Assembly (NCBI GenBank): GCA_038043245.1
Contig: JBBTCH010000001.1
Location: 558,001-622,000 of the forward strand
Direction of reading: 5' to 3'
Source of the DNA: JACPFV01 sp038043245
GTDB taxonomy: Bacteria > Pseudomonadota > Gammaproteobacteria > Nevskiales > Nevskiaceae
DNA: 64,000 nt
This document shows, in pieces, positions 17,764-26,226 of this stretch; position 1 is the first letter of the stretch, and every line of letters starts with the position of its first letter. The notes under the pieces are model-generated. The model was not told the DNA's origin, made no database searches, and saw only the letters and a program-made list of their open reading frames with translations. Position numbers and translations under genes: made by a program.

Positions 17764-18651
17764 TTAAGGGCGCTCTGAAAGTCCGAACTCGGCCAAGGAG
17801 CGTGGATCATCGGTCCAGTTCTCCTTGACCTTGACCCAGAGCTTGAGAAATACCTTGCCGCCGAGCTGCGTTTCCAGTTCGCGGCGCGCGCTGGTACCGA
17901 TGGTCTTGAGCCCCTGCCCGCCGGCGCCGACAACGATGCCTTTCTGGCTTTCGCGCTCGACCCAGATCACGCAATGGATATGGGTGACATGGCCTTCGCG
18001 CTCATATTTCTCGGTTTCCACGGTGAGCGCATACGGCAGCTCCTGCCGCAGATGACGCATGAGTTTTTCGCGCACGGTTTCGGCGGCGGCGAACGCAGGC
18101 GAATGGCTGACGATCTGTGCTTCCGGATACAGCGCCGGACCTTCCGGCAGCAGCGCGAGGATGTCGCGCGCCAGCACGTCGAGATTGTCGCGTGAACGTG
18201 CCGACAGCGGCACGATGAACTCGAACTTGTGCCGCTCGCTGAATTTCTGGATCAGCGGCAGCAGGCTGGCCTTGTCGCTGACCAGATCCACCTTGTTCAG
18301 CAACAGCGCACAGCGGCAGCGCGAATGGATCACACGCTCAAGCGCCAGTTCGTCGTCGTCGTTCCAGCGCGCGGCCTCAGCCACCAGCAGCACGAGGTCG
18401 ACGCCGGACAGGCTGGCGGCGGCAGTCTCGTTCAGCGCGCGGTTCAAGGCGCGTGGCGTCTTGTTGTGCAAGCCCGGCGTATCCACGAACACGATCTGCC
18501 CTTGCGGCAGGTGCAGCACGCCCTGGATGCGGTGACGCGTGGTCTGCGGCTTGGGCGACACGATCGAGACTTTCTGCCCGACCAGGGCATTGACCAGCGA
18601 GGACTTGCCCACGTTCGGGCGACCCACCACTGCCACCATTCCGCTACGCAT
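17764..18651 (-). CDS. era: GTPase Era
   Basis: This 295-residue protein has G1 GRPNVGKSS, an effector loop with QTTRHR, G3 DTPGLH and G4 NKVD. A C-terminal KH domain follows (about 205-290), with GAGGQGLKTIG binding the 3' end of 16S rRNA. Era acts in 30S subunit maturation. The gene overlaps rnc by 8 bases; the rnc-era pair is conserved throughout proteobacteria. Confidence 0.97.
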   Translation of the reverse strand: MRSGMVAVVGRPNVGKSSLVNALVGQKVSIVSPKPQTTRHRIQGVLHLPQGQIVFVDTPGLHNKTPRALNRALNETAAASLSGVDLVLLVAEAARWNDDDELALERVIHSRCRCALLLNKVDLVSDKASLLPLIQKFSERHKFEFIVPLSARSRDNLDVLARDILALLPEGPALYPEAQIVSHSPAFAAAETVREKLMRHLRQELPYALTVETEKYEREGHVTHIHCVIWVERESQKGIVVGAGGQGLKTIGTSARRELETQLGGKVFLKLWVKVKENWTDDPRSLAEFGLSERP

Positions 18652-19324
18652 GCGTCACTTCCATTTTGTTCAACATTGATTCAGCTGCCTTTTGTTCGGC
18701 CAGTTTGCGGCTGGAGCCTTGAGCTTGTGTGGTTTCATCACCGTCTGCCAGTTCGCAAGCCACCGTGAACGTCTGCTGATGCGACGGCCCTTCCGCACTC
18801 AGCAAACGGTATTCCGGCAAGGGCCGGCCGCGGCCCTGCAACCACTCCTGCAGGCGCGTCTTCGGGTCTTTCAGCGACGCGGCTTCGGGCAGGTCGCCCA
18901 GCAGCGGCGCGAACAGCCTCATCGTCATCGTGCGCGCCGGCTCGAAACCGCCATCGAGATAGGCCGCGCCGATGACCGCCTCCAGCGCGTCGGCCAGAAT
19001 CGAATCACGGCGGTAGCCGCCGCTTTTCATCTCACCACCGCCCAGTTTCAGTGCGTCGCCCAGCGCCAATCGTGCGGCGATGCGCGCCAGCGATTCCTCG
19101 CGCACCAGCGCCGCGCGCAGTCGAGACAATTCGCCCTCCTCGGCCAGCGGACGCGCCTGAAAAACAGCCTCGGCGATGACGAAATTAAGCAGGCCGTCAC
19201 CGAGATACTCCAGCCGCTCATAGTTGTCCGGCCCGGTGCTGCGATGGCTCAGCGCCTGCACCAGCAGCGCTGGCTGCTTGAAACGGTACTCGAGCGCGTC
19301 CTGAAGGCGCTCGGCCGGTGTCAC
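18644..19324 (-). CDS. rnc: Ribonuclease III
   Basis: This 226-residue protein has the RNase III signature ERLEYLGDGLLNFVIAE with the catalytic Asp and Glu, a second acidic site in DALEAVIGAAYLDGG, and a C-terminal double-stranded RNA binding domain (about 155-222). It processes rRNA precursors and structured mRNAs. It overlaps DUF4845 upstream by 4 bases and era downstream by 8. Confidence 0.97.
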   Translation of the reverse strand: MTPAERLQDALEYRFKQPALLVQALSHRSTGPDNYERLEYLGDGLLNFVIAEAVFQARPLAEEGELSRLRAALVREESLARIAARLALGDALKLGGGEMKSGGYRRDSILADALEAVIGAAYLDGGFEPARTMTMRLFAPLLGDLPEAASLKDPKTRLQEWLQGRGRPLPEYRLLSAEGPSHQQTFTVACELADGDETTQAQGSSRKLAEQKAAESMLNKMEVTHA

Positions 19325-19713
19325 TCGATGCCGCCCGGCAACGGCAGGTCTTGAGCAAAATGCACCAGGAACGATACTTCCTTGAAGAACGGCTCACGGA
19401 CTTCGTAATCGATCTGGAATGCCCGCCCGGTGTTGGTCTTTATGACCTTGATGTCCTTGGGCTGGAAGTGTGTGATGTCTTCGATGTCCCAGTACCGTTG
19501 CAGCGCACCGCGCAATTCGGCGGGCCCGTATGTCCCAGACGAGGGGTTGGCGACGACTTTTTTGATCACGTTCAGCGCCTTGTAGTGGTTCCAGTAGATC
19601 GGCCCCAAAGTGAACCCGACCTTCATGAACACCACCACCACGCCGATCACCGTCATCCAGCCGATCATGCCCATTCCGTGCTGCCGCGAACGCAGATTCG
19701 AATTGCTTCTCAT
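19321..19713 (-). CDS. DUF4845 family membrane protein
   Basis: This 130-residue protein has a single membrane segment near residues 14-35 (MGMIGWMTVIGVVVVFMKVG), after a basic N-terminus, and a C-terminal globular part. The family has no established function and is typically found between lepB and rnc in gammaproteobacteria, as here. The N-terminus looks like a type IV pilin-like or anchor helix but lacks a clear prepilin cleavage site. It overlaps rnc by 4 bases and lies 14 bases after lepB. Confidence 0.88.
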   Translation of the reverse strand: MRSNSNLRSRQHGMGMIGWMTVIGVVVVFMKVGFTLGPIYWNHYKALNVIKKVVANPSSGTYGPAELRGALQRYWDIEDITHFQPKDIKVIKTNTGRAFQIDYEVREPFFKEVSFLVHFAQDLPLPGGIE

Positions 19714-19727
19714 GGAGGTCTCCTTCG

Positions 19728-20525
19728 TTAACGAATGACGGTACCAATGCGTGAGAGGTCGGGACGGAAGTGCTCGGCATCCCAGCTCATCCAGATGAAG
19801 AAGGCGCGGCCGACCAGGTTGCGCTCGGGCACCGTGCCCCAGCGTCGGCTGTCGTCGCTGCCATCCCGATTGTCTCCCATCATGAAATATTCGCCCTCGG
19901 GCACCACGAACTCGAAATCATCTGCCGGCCTAGCCGGATTGGCCAGCACATGGTGATTCACCGTCCCCAGCGACTCCGCGTAACGGTAGATCTGCGGCGC
20001 CGACAAGGATCCTTCCGCAGTATAAACGCCGTCCGCTACACGGGGCATCGCCACGCCATTGAGGAACAGCTGCTTGTCGCGATAGGCGATGTGATCGCCG
20101 GGCAGACCGATCAGGCGCTTGATGAAATCCTTGGTCGGATCGATCGGCCAGCGGAACACCACGACATCGCCGCGCTGCGGCTTGTTCATCGACACGAACT
20201 TGTGATGGAACACCGGGTCGCGGAAGCCGTAGGTGAACTTGTTGACCAGGATGAAATCGCCGACCAGCAGCGTCGGCAGCATCGAACCGGACGGGATGCG
20301 GAACGGCTCGGCCAGAAACGAACGCAGCAGCAGCACCAGCGCAATCACCGGGAAAAACGAGCGCGCGAAGTCGATCGCAGAATTCGGTCTGTCCTCAACG
20401 CCGGCCGGCAGCTGTGCACGCCGCGCCGGACCCAGCCACCACTTGTCCAACGCCCAGCCGATGCCGGTGACCACGGTGAGAATGGCCAGGATCGTCGCAA
20501 AATCGAGATGTACGTCGTTGCTCAT
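19728..20525 (-). CDS. lepB: Signal peptidase I
   Basis: This 265-residue protein has an N-terminal membrane segment (about 8-26), a second hydrophobic segment near 58-76, and the catalytic Ser in IPSGSMLPTLLVGD. The catalytic Lys lies in RLIGLPGD, and box E is GDNRDGSDDSR. LepB cleaves signal peptides at the outer face of the inner membrane. Its start overlaps lepA by 4 bases, in the usual lepA-lepB-DUF4845-rnc-era order. Confidence 0.97.
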   Translation of the reverse strand: MSNDVHLDFATILAILTVVTGIGWALDKWWLGPARRAQLPAGVEDRPNSAIDFARSFFPVIALVLLLRSFLAEPFRIPSGSMLPTLLVGDFILVNKFTYGFRDPVFHHKFVSMNKPQRGDVVVFRWPIDPTKDFIKRLIGLPGDHIAYRDKQLFLNGVAMPRVADGVYTAEGSLSAPQIYRYAESLGTVNHHVLANPARPADDFEFVVPEGEYFMMGDNRDGSDDSRRWGTVPERNLVGRAFFIWMSWDAEHFRPDLSRIGTVIR

Positions 20526-22333
20526 TCTTTCGCCTTCTTGCTGACGCCAAGCACGGCCATGAACGCTTCCTGCGGAATCTCGACCGTGCCGATCTGTTTC
20601 ATGCGCTTCTTGCCTTCTTTCTGTTTGTCCAGCAGCTTGCGCTTGCGTGAGAGGTCACCGCCATAACATTTTGCCGTCACGTCCTTGCGCAGCGCCTTGA
20701 CCGTGCTGCGCGCGATGATCTTGGCGCCGATGGCCGCTTGGATCGCCACGTCGAACATCTGGCGATGGATCACTTCCTGCATCTTCTCGCACAGATCGCG
20801 TCCGCGTGGATAGGCGTTGTCGCTGTGGACGATGGTGGCCAGCGCGTCGACTTTGTCGCCGTTGACCAGCACATCGAGCTTGACCAGGTCGCCGACCTGG
20901 AAGCGCACGAACTCGTACTCGAACGAAGCATAGCCGCGCGACACGCTCTTGAGCCGGTCAAAGAAATCGAGCACCACCTCGCCCAGCGGCATCTCGACTT
21001 CCATCTGCACCTGGCTGCCGACGTAGCGCAGATTCTTCTGCACGCCGCGTTTCTCCATGCACAGCTGCATCACCGAACCGACGTAGTCCGGCGGCATCAG
21101 CACGCGCGCAAGGATGATCGGCTCACGGATCTCGTCGTACTTGCCCGCTTCCGGCAGCTCGGCCGGGTTGTCCACTTTCTTGATGCCGCCGCCATGCGAC
21201 AGCACCACTTCGTAGACCACGCTCGGCGCCGTGGTGATGAGATTGAGGTTGTATTCGCGCTCCAGCCGCTCCTGCACGATCTCCATGTGCAGCATGCCGA
21301 GGAAGCCGATGCGGAACCCGAAGCCCAGCGCGGTGGAGTTCTCCGGCTCGAACACCAGCGCCGAGTCATTCAACCGCAGCTTCTGTAAAGACTCGCGGAA
21401 ATCCTCGAAGTGGTCGGCGTCCACCGGGAACATGCCGGCAAATACGCGCGGCTGCACCTGCTTGAATCCGGGCAACGGCGAAGCGCACGGGTCGTGCGAG
21501 GCGGTCAGCGTGTCACCCACCGGCGCGCCGAAGATGTCCTTGATGTTAGCGACCAACATGCCGACTTCCCCGCAGTCGAGCTGATCCTTGAACACACGCT
21601 TGGGCGTGTTCACGGCAATCATGTTGACCTCGTAGTCCTTGCCGGTGCTGAGCACGCGGATCTTCTGGCCCTTGCGCACGCTGCCGTGCATGACCCGCAC
21701 CAGCGACACGACGCCAAGATAATTATCGAACCAGGAATCGACGATCAGCGCCTGCAGTTTGCCGTCAGGATTGCCCTTGGGCGGCGGCAGCAGATGCACC
21801 GCAGCTTCGAGCACGTCGCCGACGTTCAATCCGGTTTTCGCCGAGATGCGCAGACCGTTCTGCGTCGGCAGGCCGATGATCTCCTCGATCTCCTTGCAGA
21901 CGCGGTCCGGCTCGGCGTTCTGCAGGTCAATCTTGTTCAGTACCGGCACGACTTCGAGGTTCTGTTCGATGGCGGTGTAGCAATTGGCGACGCTCTGCGC
22001 CTCGACGCCTTGTGTCGCGTCCACCACCAGCAGCGCGCCTTCGCAGGCCGCCATCGAGCGCGAGACTTCGTATGAAAAATCGACATGGCCTGGCGTGTCG
22101 ATCAGGTTGAACTGATAACGCTCGCCGTTCTGCGCGGTGTAATGCAGCTGCACTGCCTGTGCCTTGATGGTGATGCCGCGCTCGCGCTCGATCGGGTTGT
22201 TGTCCAGCACCTGCGCCGTCATCTCGCGGGCCTCAAGCCCGCCGCATAGCTGGATAAACCGGTCCGCCAGCGTCGATTTACCATGATCGATGTGCGCGAT
22301 GATCGAGAAATTGCGGATGTGGGACTGCTGCAC
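20522..22333 (-). CDS. lepA: Elongation factor 4 (LepA)
   Basis: This 603-residue translational GTPase has G1 AHIDHGKST, G3 DTPGHVDF and G4 NKID. It has the LepA-specific C-terminal domain ending in KKRMKQIGTVEIPQEAF. EF4 back-translocates or remodels stalled ribosomes. Length and order are typical. It follows the glutaredoxin-like gene after 37 bases and overlaps lepB by 4. Confidence 0.98.
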   Translation of the reverse strand: MQQSHIRNFSIIAHIDHGKSTLADRFIQLCGGLEAREMTAQVLDNNPIERERGITIKAQAVQLHYTAQNGERYQFNLIDTPGHVDFSYEVSRSMAACEGALLVVDATQGVEAQSVANCYTAIEQNLEVVPVLNKIDLQNAEPDRVCKEIEEIIGLPTQNGLRISAKTGLNVGDVLEAAVHLLPPPKGNPDGKLQALIVDSWFDNYLGVVSLVRVMHGSVRKGQKIRVLSTGKDYEVNMIAVNTPKRVFKDQLDCGEVGMLVANIKDIFGAPVGDTLTASHDPCASPLPGFKQVQPRVFAGMFPVDADHFEDFRESLQKLRLNDSALVFEPENSTALGFGFRIGFLGMLHMEIVQERLEREYNLNLITTAPSVVYEVVLSHGGGIKKVDNPAELPEAGKYDEIREPIILARVLMPPDYVGSVMQLCMEKRGVQKNLRYVGSQVQMEVEMPLGEVVLDFFDRLKSVSRGYASFEYEFVRFQVGDLVKLDVLVNGDKVDALATIVHSDNAYPRGRDLCEKMQEVIHRQMFDVAIQAAIGAKIIARSTVKALRKDVTAKCYGGDLSRKRKLLDKQKEGKKRMKQIGTVEIPQEAFMAVLGVSKKAKE

Positions 22334-22370
22334 GAAAAGACCGCCGAAAAAAGGTCGCGAAGTATATCCG

Positions 22371-22610
22371 CTATGTGCCGAGCGCGGCCCGCAATTTGTC
22401 GGGAGAAAAATGACCTTCGGCCAGCACTGTGCCGTCGCTGCCGAGCAATACCGGGATGCGCACGCCGTAGAGCATGCGCCAGTCAGGCTGGTCGTCGACG
22501 TTGGTCTGCGTCACCCGCCCTTCCAGGGACGGAAACACCTGCAGCATCTCGTTCAAAAAATCCTCACACAGATGGCAGCCAGGCCGCCCCAGCAACAAAA
22601 AAGATTTCAC
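22371..22610 (-). CDS. Glutaredoxin-like thiol protein (DUF836 type)
   Basis: This 79-residue thioredoxin-fold protein has the CxxC pair in GRPGCHLCED (Cys12 and Cys15), the cis-proline in VRIPVLL, and a C-terminal helix DKLRAAL. Members of this short family often sit near lepA or mucD in gammaproteobacteria; substrates are unknown. It overlaps mucD by 4 bases, so it is probably translationally coupled to the periplasmic protease gene. It has no signal peptide and should be cytoplasmic. Confidence 0.88.
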   Translation of the reverse strand: MKSFLLLGRPGCHLCEDFLNEMLQVFPSLEGRVTQTNVDDQPDWRMLYGVRIPVLLGSDGTVLAEGHFSPDKLRAALGT

Positions 22611-24010
22611 GGGGCCGGCATCTCCAAAGCCAGGAACAGCGGCGTGCCCTCACGCTGCACCAGCATCGGAACCGCCTTGCCCGGGTTGAGCTGGGACGCG
22701 ATCTCCTCGAGTTTCTGCGCGGTATCCACTTCCTTGCCGCCAAACGTCAGGATGATGTCGCCGACACGCAGACCGGCCTCGCGGCCCGGCCCCGGATTCA
22801 CCTCGACCACGCGCACGCCTCCCGACGCGACCTGTTCGCGGCCGCGCTGTTCGGTCGTCAGCGATTTCACTTTGATGCCGAGCCGGCTTTTCAATGGCGG
22901 CTTGCCGCTACCTTCCAGCACCGCGATCTCGGCCTTGACCGTCAGCGTCTTGCCATCACGGATCAGCTTCAGCGTCACCGTATCGCCCGGGTCGTTGGCA
23001 CCCACCAACGGCGGCAGAGCGCTCGAGCGCGGCAGGGGCTGATCGTTGTAGGTCACGATCACATCGCCGGCCTTGATGCCGGCTTTCTCGGCCGGACTGC
23101 CGGGAAGCACGCGGGCCACCAGCGCACCTTCGGCGCGATCCATGCCGAAGTTCTTCGCCAGCTCTCTCGTGACTTCCTGGACCACCACGCCAAGCCAGCC
23201 GCGCGTGACGCCGCCTTCATCCTTGATCTGGCGTGCGACCTTGGCGGCGACATCGATCGGGATCGAGAAACTCACGCCCATGTAACCGCCGGTCTGCGAA
23301 AAAATCTGTGAATTGACGCCCACCACTTCGCCCCGGGTATTGAACAAAGGCCCACCGGAATTGCCGGGGTTGATCGGCACGTCGGTCTGGATGAACGGCA
23401 CGTAGTTTTCACTCGGCAGCGCGCGACCCTTGGCCGAGACGATGCCCGCGGTCACCGAATAATCGAATCCGAATGGCGAGCCGATCGCCAGCACCCATTG
23501 CCCCGGGCGCAGCTTGGCGACATCGCCGATCTTCACCGCCGGCAGCCCGCTGGCCTCGATCTTCAACAACGCCAGGTCGCTGCGCTCATCCAGGCCCACC
23601 AGCGTCGCCGGCAGTTCGCGCCGGTCGGTGAGACGCACCAGGATCTTCTTGGCGTCCTTGACGACATGGGCGTTGGTCAGGATATAGCCGTCCTCCCAGA
23701 GCACGAAACCGCTGCCGAGGGATTCCATCTGTTCGCCGGGACCGATCTCAGCCTCTTCGTCGGCCGGAGCTTCCTCTTCGTTTTCAGGCATGCCCCTTTC
23801 CAAAAACCGGCGCAGGAACTCGTCCATCGCGCCACGGTCCGGCACCCCTTGCGCGCGCTCATCGCGCGGTGTTGCGCCGGCTTCGGTGCTGATATTGACC
23901 ACCGAAGGACTGACGGCTTCAACCAAGTCAGCGAAATCGGGGGGGGATGCGTTCTGCGGCGAGGTGCAGGCGCTGAGCAAGATGGCAGCGCCAAGAATGT
24001 GATTTTTCAT
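22607..24010 (-). CDS. mucD: DegP/MucD-family periplasmic serine protease, predicted lipoprotein
   Basis: This 467-residue HtrA protease has its catalytic His in TNAHVV, Asp in SDLALLKI and Ser in PGNSGGPL, followed by two PDZ domains (about 265-355 and 375-460). It should degrade misfolded envelope proteins and limit sigma-E activation. The N-terminus is unusual: a short signal ends in a lipobox LLSAC with Cys15, so the protease is predicted to be lipid-anchored rather than soluble. It lies downstream of rseB in the rpoE operon. Confidence 0.93.
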   Translation of the reverse strand: MKNHILGAAILLSACTSPQNASPPDFADLVEAVSPSVVNISTEAGATPRDERAQGVPDRGAMDEFLRRFLERGMPENEEEAPADEEAEIGPGEQMESLGSGFVLWEDGYILTNAHVVKDAKKILVRLTDRRELPATLVGLDERSDLALLKIEASGLPAVKIGDVAKLRPGQWVLAIGSPFGFDYSVTAGIVSAKGRALPSENYVPFIQTDVPINPGNSGGPLFNTRGEVVGVNSQIFSQTGGYMGVSFSIPIDVAAKVARQIKDEGGVTRGWLGVVVQEVTRELAKNFGMDRAEGALVARVLPGSPAEKAGIKAGDVIVTYNDQPLPRSSALPPLVGANDPGDTVTLKLIRDGKTLTVKAEIAVLEGSGKPPLKSRLGIKVKSLTTEQRGREQVASGGVRVVEVNPGPGREAGLRVGDIILTFGGKEVDTAQKLEEIASQLNPGKAVPMLVQREGTPLFLALEMPAP

Positions 24011-24046
24011 CGGGGAATGATAAGCGCGGCGCGCGCCAAACCAAAA

Positions 24047-25015
24047 CTATTCGTCAGTTTCCTCGGGCGCGACCAGACCTTCACCGATCATCTTCACCGT
24101 GGCTTGCGGCACTTCGCCGACAACGGTGACGTGAAACGGCCCGATCACGCGGCCAAACGCGTTGACGCCACCGGCATTGGACAGGCCTTCGAGACCCGGC
24201 TGCTGCACCTGCACGGCCGTGCTGTAGACCGACACCATGGACAGACCGTCCGTCAACAGCAGATGTTCGACCATGCCTGGTGCACCGGGGAACGCACGCA
24301 CATCACGCAGCTTCAGACGAAAACCTGGGGGCAAGGGCGGCAGTTTCCAGGCCGTGGTCTGTGCGACCTGCGCTTGCGGCGCCGGCGTCACGGTCTCGAA
24401 ACCGCGGGTATCGATCTTCGACGCCAGGGCTGCATCGGCGATCTGCGCGGGGAAACTGATCTCGGAGAACAAGGTCTGTTCGAGGATGCGGTCCTGCGTG
24501 TCGATCAGGCTGGTGCGCAAGGGGATGCGGCGTTCTTCGTCCAGGCACATCTCGTAACCGTAGCGGTAGGCATCACGCGGGCGGATGCTCAGATTTCGAC
24601 AGACGCGGCCGGCGACGCGGTCGCGGTTGATCGCGCGCACGCTGTAGTTGTGGATCAGGGTGTCCACCGTGTCCTGCGACATGATCGGGAACAAGCCCTG
24701 GGGCGCCTGGGACTCAACCGAGACCGTGCGGGTCTTTGGATAAACCACCGACATCTGCTGATTGCGCCGCAGGATCTCGCGCGGTTCGCCGCTGAGCGAC
24801 AGCATGTACTCGCGCTCTTCGCCGTTCTGGTAGCGGTGGGTGACGCGCATGGTCTCCAGAGCCTGGGCGGCGCGATACACCACGACACCCTGGTAATTGG
24901 ATGTGCGTGCGGCTTCGTTGATCTCGACCAGCCAGGCGACCGGCTCTTTGGGACTCTCCGCTTGCGTCAGCGTCGAGACGCCAACCAGGAGCGCAACCGC
25001 CGCTCCGTGCCGCAT
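24047..25015 (-). CDS. rseB: Sigma-E regulatory protein RseB/MucB
   Basis: This 322-residue protein has a signal peptide ending in TQA and a LolA-like N-terminal domain (NYQGVVVYRA, MRVTHRY), then the smaller C-terminal domain. RseB binds the periplasmic part of the anti-sigma factor and protects it from DegS until it senses lipopolysaccharide or misfolded porins. Its ATG overlaps the rseA stop by one base (TGATG), so translation is likely coupled. mucD follows after 36 bases. Confidence 0.93.
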   Translation of the reverse strand: MRHGAAVALLVGVSTLTQAESPKEPVAWLVEINEAARTSNYQGVVVYRAAQALETMRVTHRYQNGEEREYMLSLSGEPREILRRNQQMSVVYPKTRTVSVESQAPQGLFPIMSQDTVDTLIHNYSVRAINRDRVAGRVCRNLSIRPRDAYRYGYEMCLDEERRIPLRTSLIDTQDRILEQTLFSEISFPAQIADAALASKIDTRGFETVTPAPQAQVAQTTAWKLPPLPPGFRLKLRDVRAFPGAPGMVEHLLLTDGLSMVSVYSTAVQVQQPGLEGLSNAGGVNAFGRVIGPFHVTVVGEVPQATVKMIGEGLVAPEETDE

Positions 25016-25563
25016 CAGTTACCGCTCACCGAAGGGTGATAGACCGCGTTGCGCGCGGCGACTCGGGCATAGCCCAGCGACCCACCCATGCCCTGCTGGG
25101 CGCGGGTGCGGTTGTAGTCGTTCAAGTAACGGCTCAGCTGCGCATCGGCCATCGCGACCCGCCGCACGGGTTCGCTGCTGTCGTCCTGATAATCGGCCAT
25201 GGCGACGGTCTGCACCGGTGTATCTGATTTTTGCTGGGACAGGACGCTCAGCACGGCGACGGCGCCGACCGCCGCGGCCATCGAGTAGGCGGCCAGAGGA
25301 CGCATCCAGGTCCAGGACAGGGTCCGTGCCGGACGCCGCGCCGGGACAGCGGCATCGCGCGCGATCGATGCCATGACGTTGCGCACCAGGGCTTCGTCGG
25401 TGCGGCGGGCCTTGCCCTGCAAGGACTCGCGCGCCACGCACAGGCGGCTCCATTCAGACCGTAAAGTGGGGTCGCGTTCAAGCTCGTCCAGCAGCAAGTC
25501 GAGTTCGGCGCCTTTGCATTCGCCGTCAAACAGGGCGGAGAGGGCTTGTCGGTTCATCGTCAT
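25015..25563 (-). CDS. rseA: Sigma-E anti-sigma factor RseA/MucA
   Basis: This 182-residue protein has a cytoplasmic N-terminal anti-sigma domain (LSALFDGE, LDLLLDELERDP, WSRLCVARESL), one membrane segment at about 88-108, and a periplasmic tail for DegS cleavage and RseB binding. It holds RpoE inactive at the membrane. It comes 45 bases after rpoE, as in Escherichia and Pseudomonas. Either of two starts (25563 or 25557) is possible. Confidence 0.93.
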   Translation of the reverse strand: MTMNRQALSALFDGECKGAELDLLLDELERDPTLRSEWSRLCVARESLQGKARRTDEALVRNVMASIARDAAVPARRPARTLSWTWMRPLAAYSMAAAVGAVAVLSVLSQQKSDTPVQTVAMADYQDDSSEPVRRVAMADAQLSRYLNDYNRTRAQQGMGGSLGYARVAARNAVYHPSVSGN

Positions 25564-25608
25564 GGCTCAGTAAACCACAGATTCTGCAATAAGTTCCAAC
25601 ATTTTCAG

Positions 25609-26181
25609 TCATTCCATCAAGGGCTTGAGCACGAGGTCGATGGCCTCGCGGGCACGGAAGATGCGCGAACGCACGGTGCCGATGGGACAATCCATGATTT
25701 CGGCGATTTCTTCGTAGGAAAGGCCGTCCAGCTCACGCAGGCTGATGGCTTGACGCAGGTCCTCCGGCAACTGGGCGATGGACTCCGATACCTTGCGCTG
25801 GATCTCCTGCGTCAGCAGCAGCCGCTCCGGGGTATCGGTGTCGCTCATCTGCTCGGTATGGCCGAACTGTTCGGCTTCGGCGGCGTCCACGTCCTGGGTC
25901 GCCGGACGGCGGCGGCGGGCCACCAGATAGTTCTTGGCGGTGTTCACGGTGATGCGATACAGCCAGGTGAAGAACTGGGCGTCGCCCTTGAAGCCCTTGA
26001 GCGCGCGATGCGCCTTGATGAACGATTCCTGAGCGACATCCGGCGCATCCGCCTCGCCCACCAGCCGCTCGGCCAGCGAGACGATGCGTGACTGGTATTT
26101 GCGCATCAACAGCTCGAACGCCCGCACATCGCCTTTCTGCGCGCGAGCGACGAGTTCGATATCGAGTTGTTCTTCGCTCAC
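25609..26181 (-). CDS. rpoE: RNA polymerase sigma factor RpoE (AlgU)
   Basis: This 190-residue ECF sigma factor has region 2 (FELLMRKYQSRIVSLAERLV, QESFIKAHRAL) and region 4 (LRELDGLSYEEIAEIMDCP, TVRSRIFRAREA). The start chosen is GTG at 26179-26181 (SEEQLDIELV), which matches the family's N-terminus; the frame runs open further into nadB without coding character. RpoE turns on the envelope stress regulon. Only 45 bases separate it from the divergent nadB start. Confidence 0.96.
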   Translation of the reverse strand: MSEEQLDIELVARAQKGDVRAFELLMRKYQSRIVSLAERLVGEADAPDVAQESFIKAHRALKGFKGDAQFFTWLYRITVNTAKNYLVARRRRPATQDVDAAEAEQFGHTEQMSDTDTPERLLLTQEIQRKVSESIAQLPEDLRQAISLRELDGLSYEEIAEIMDCPIGTVRSRIFRAREAIDLVLKPLME

Positions 26182-26226
26182 GGTGGAGACAGATAAACTG
26201 CGGGGAAATTCGCGCGATTCTATCAA

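Noticed and set aside
26182..26226. Possible sigma-E promoter between rpoE and nadB
   Set aside because: Autoregulation of rpoE is expected, but I could not fit a GAACTT-type -35 and TCTGA-type -10 with correct spacing in this 45-base gap or just inside nadB.
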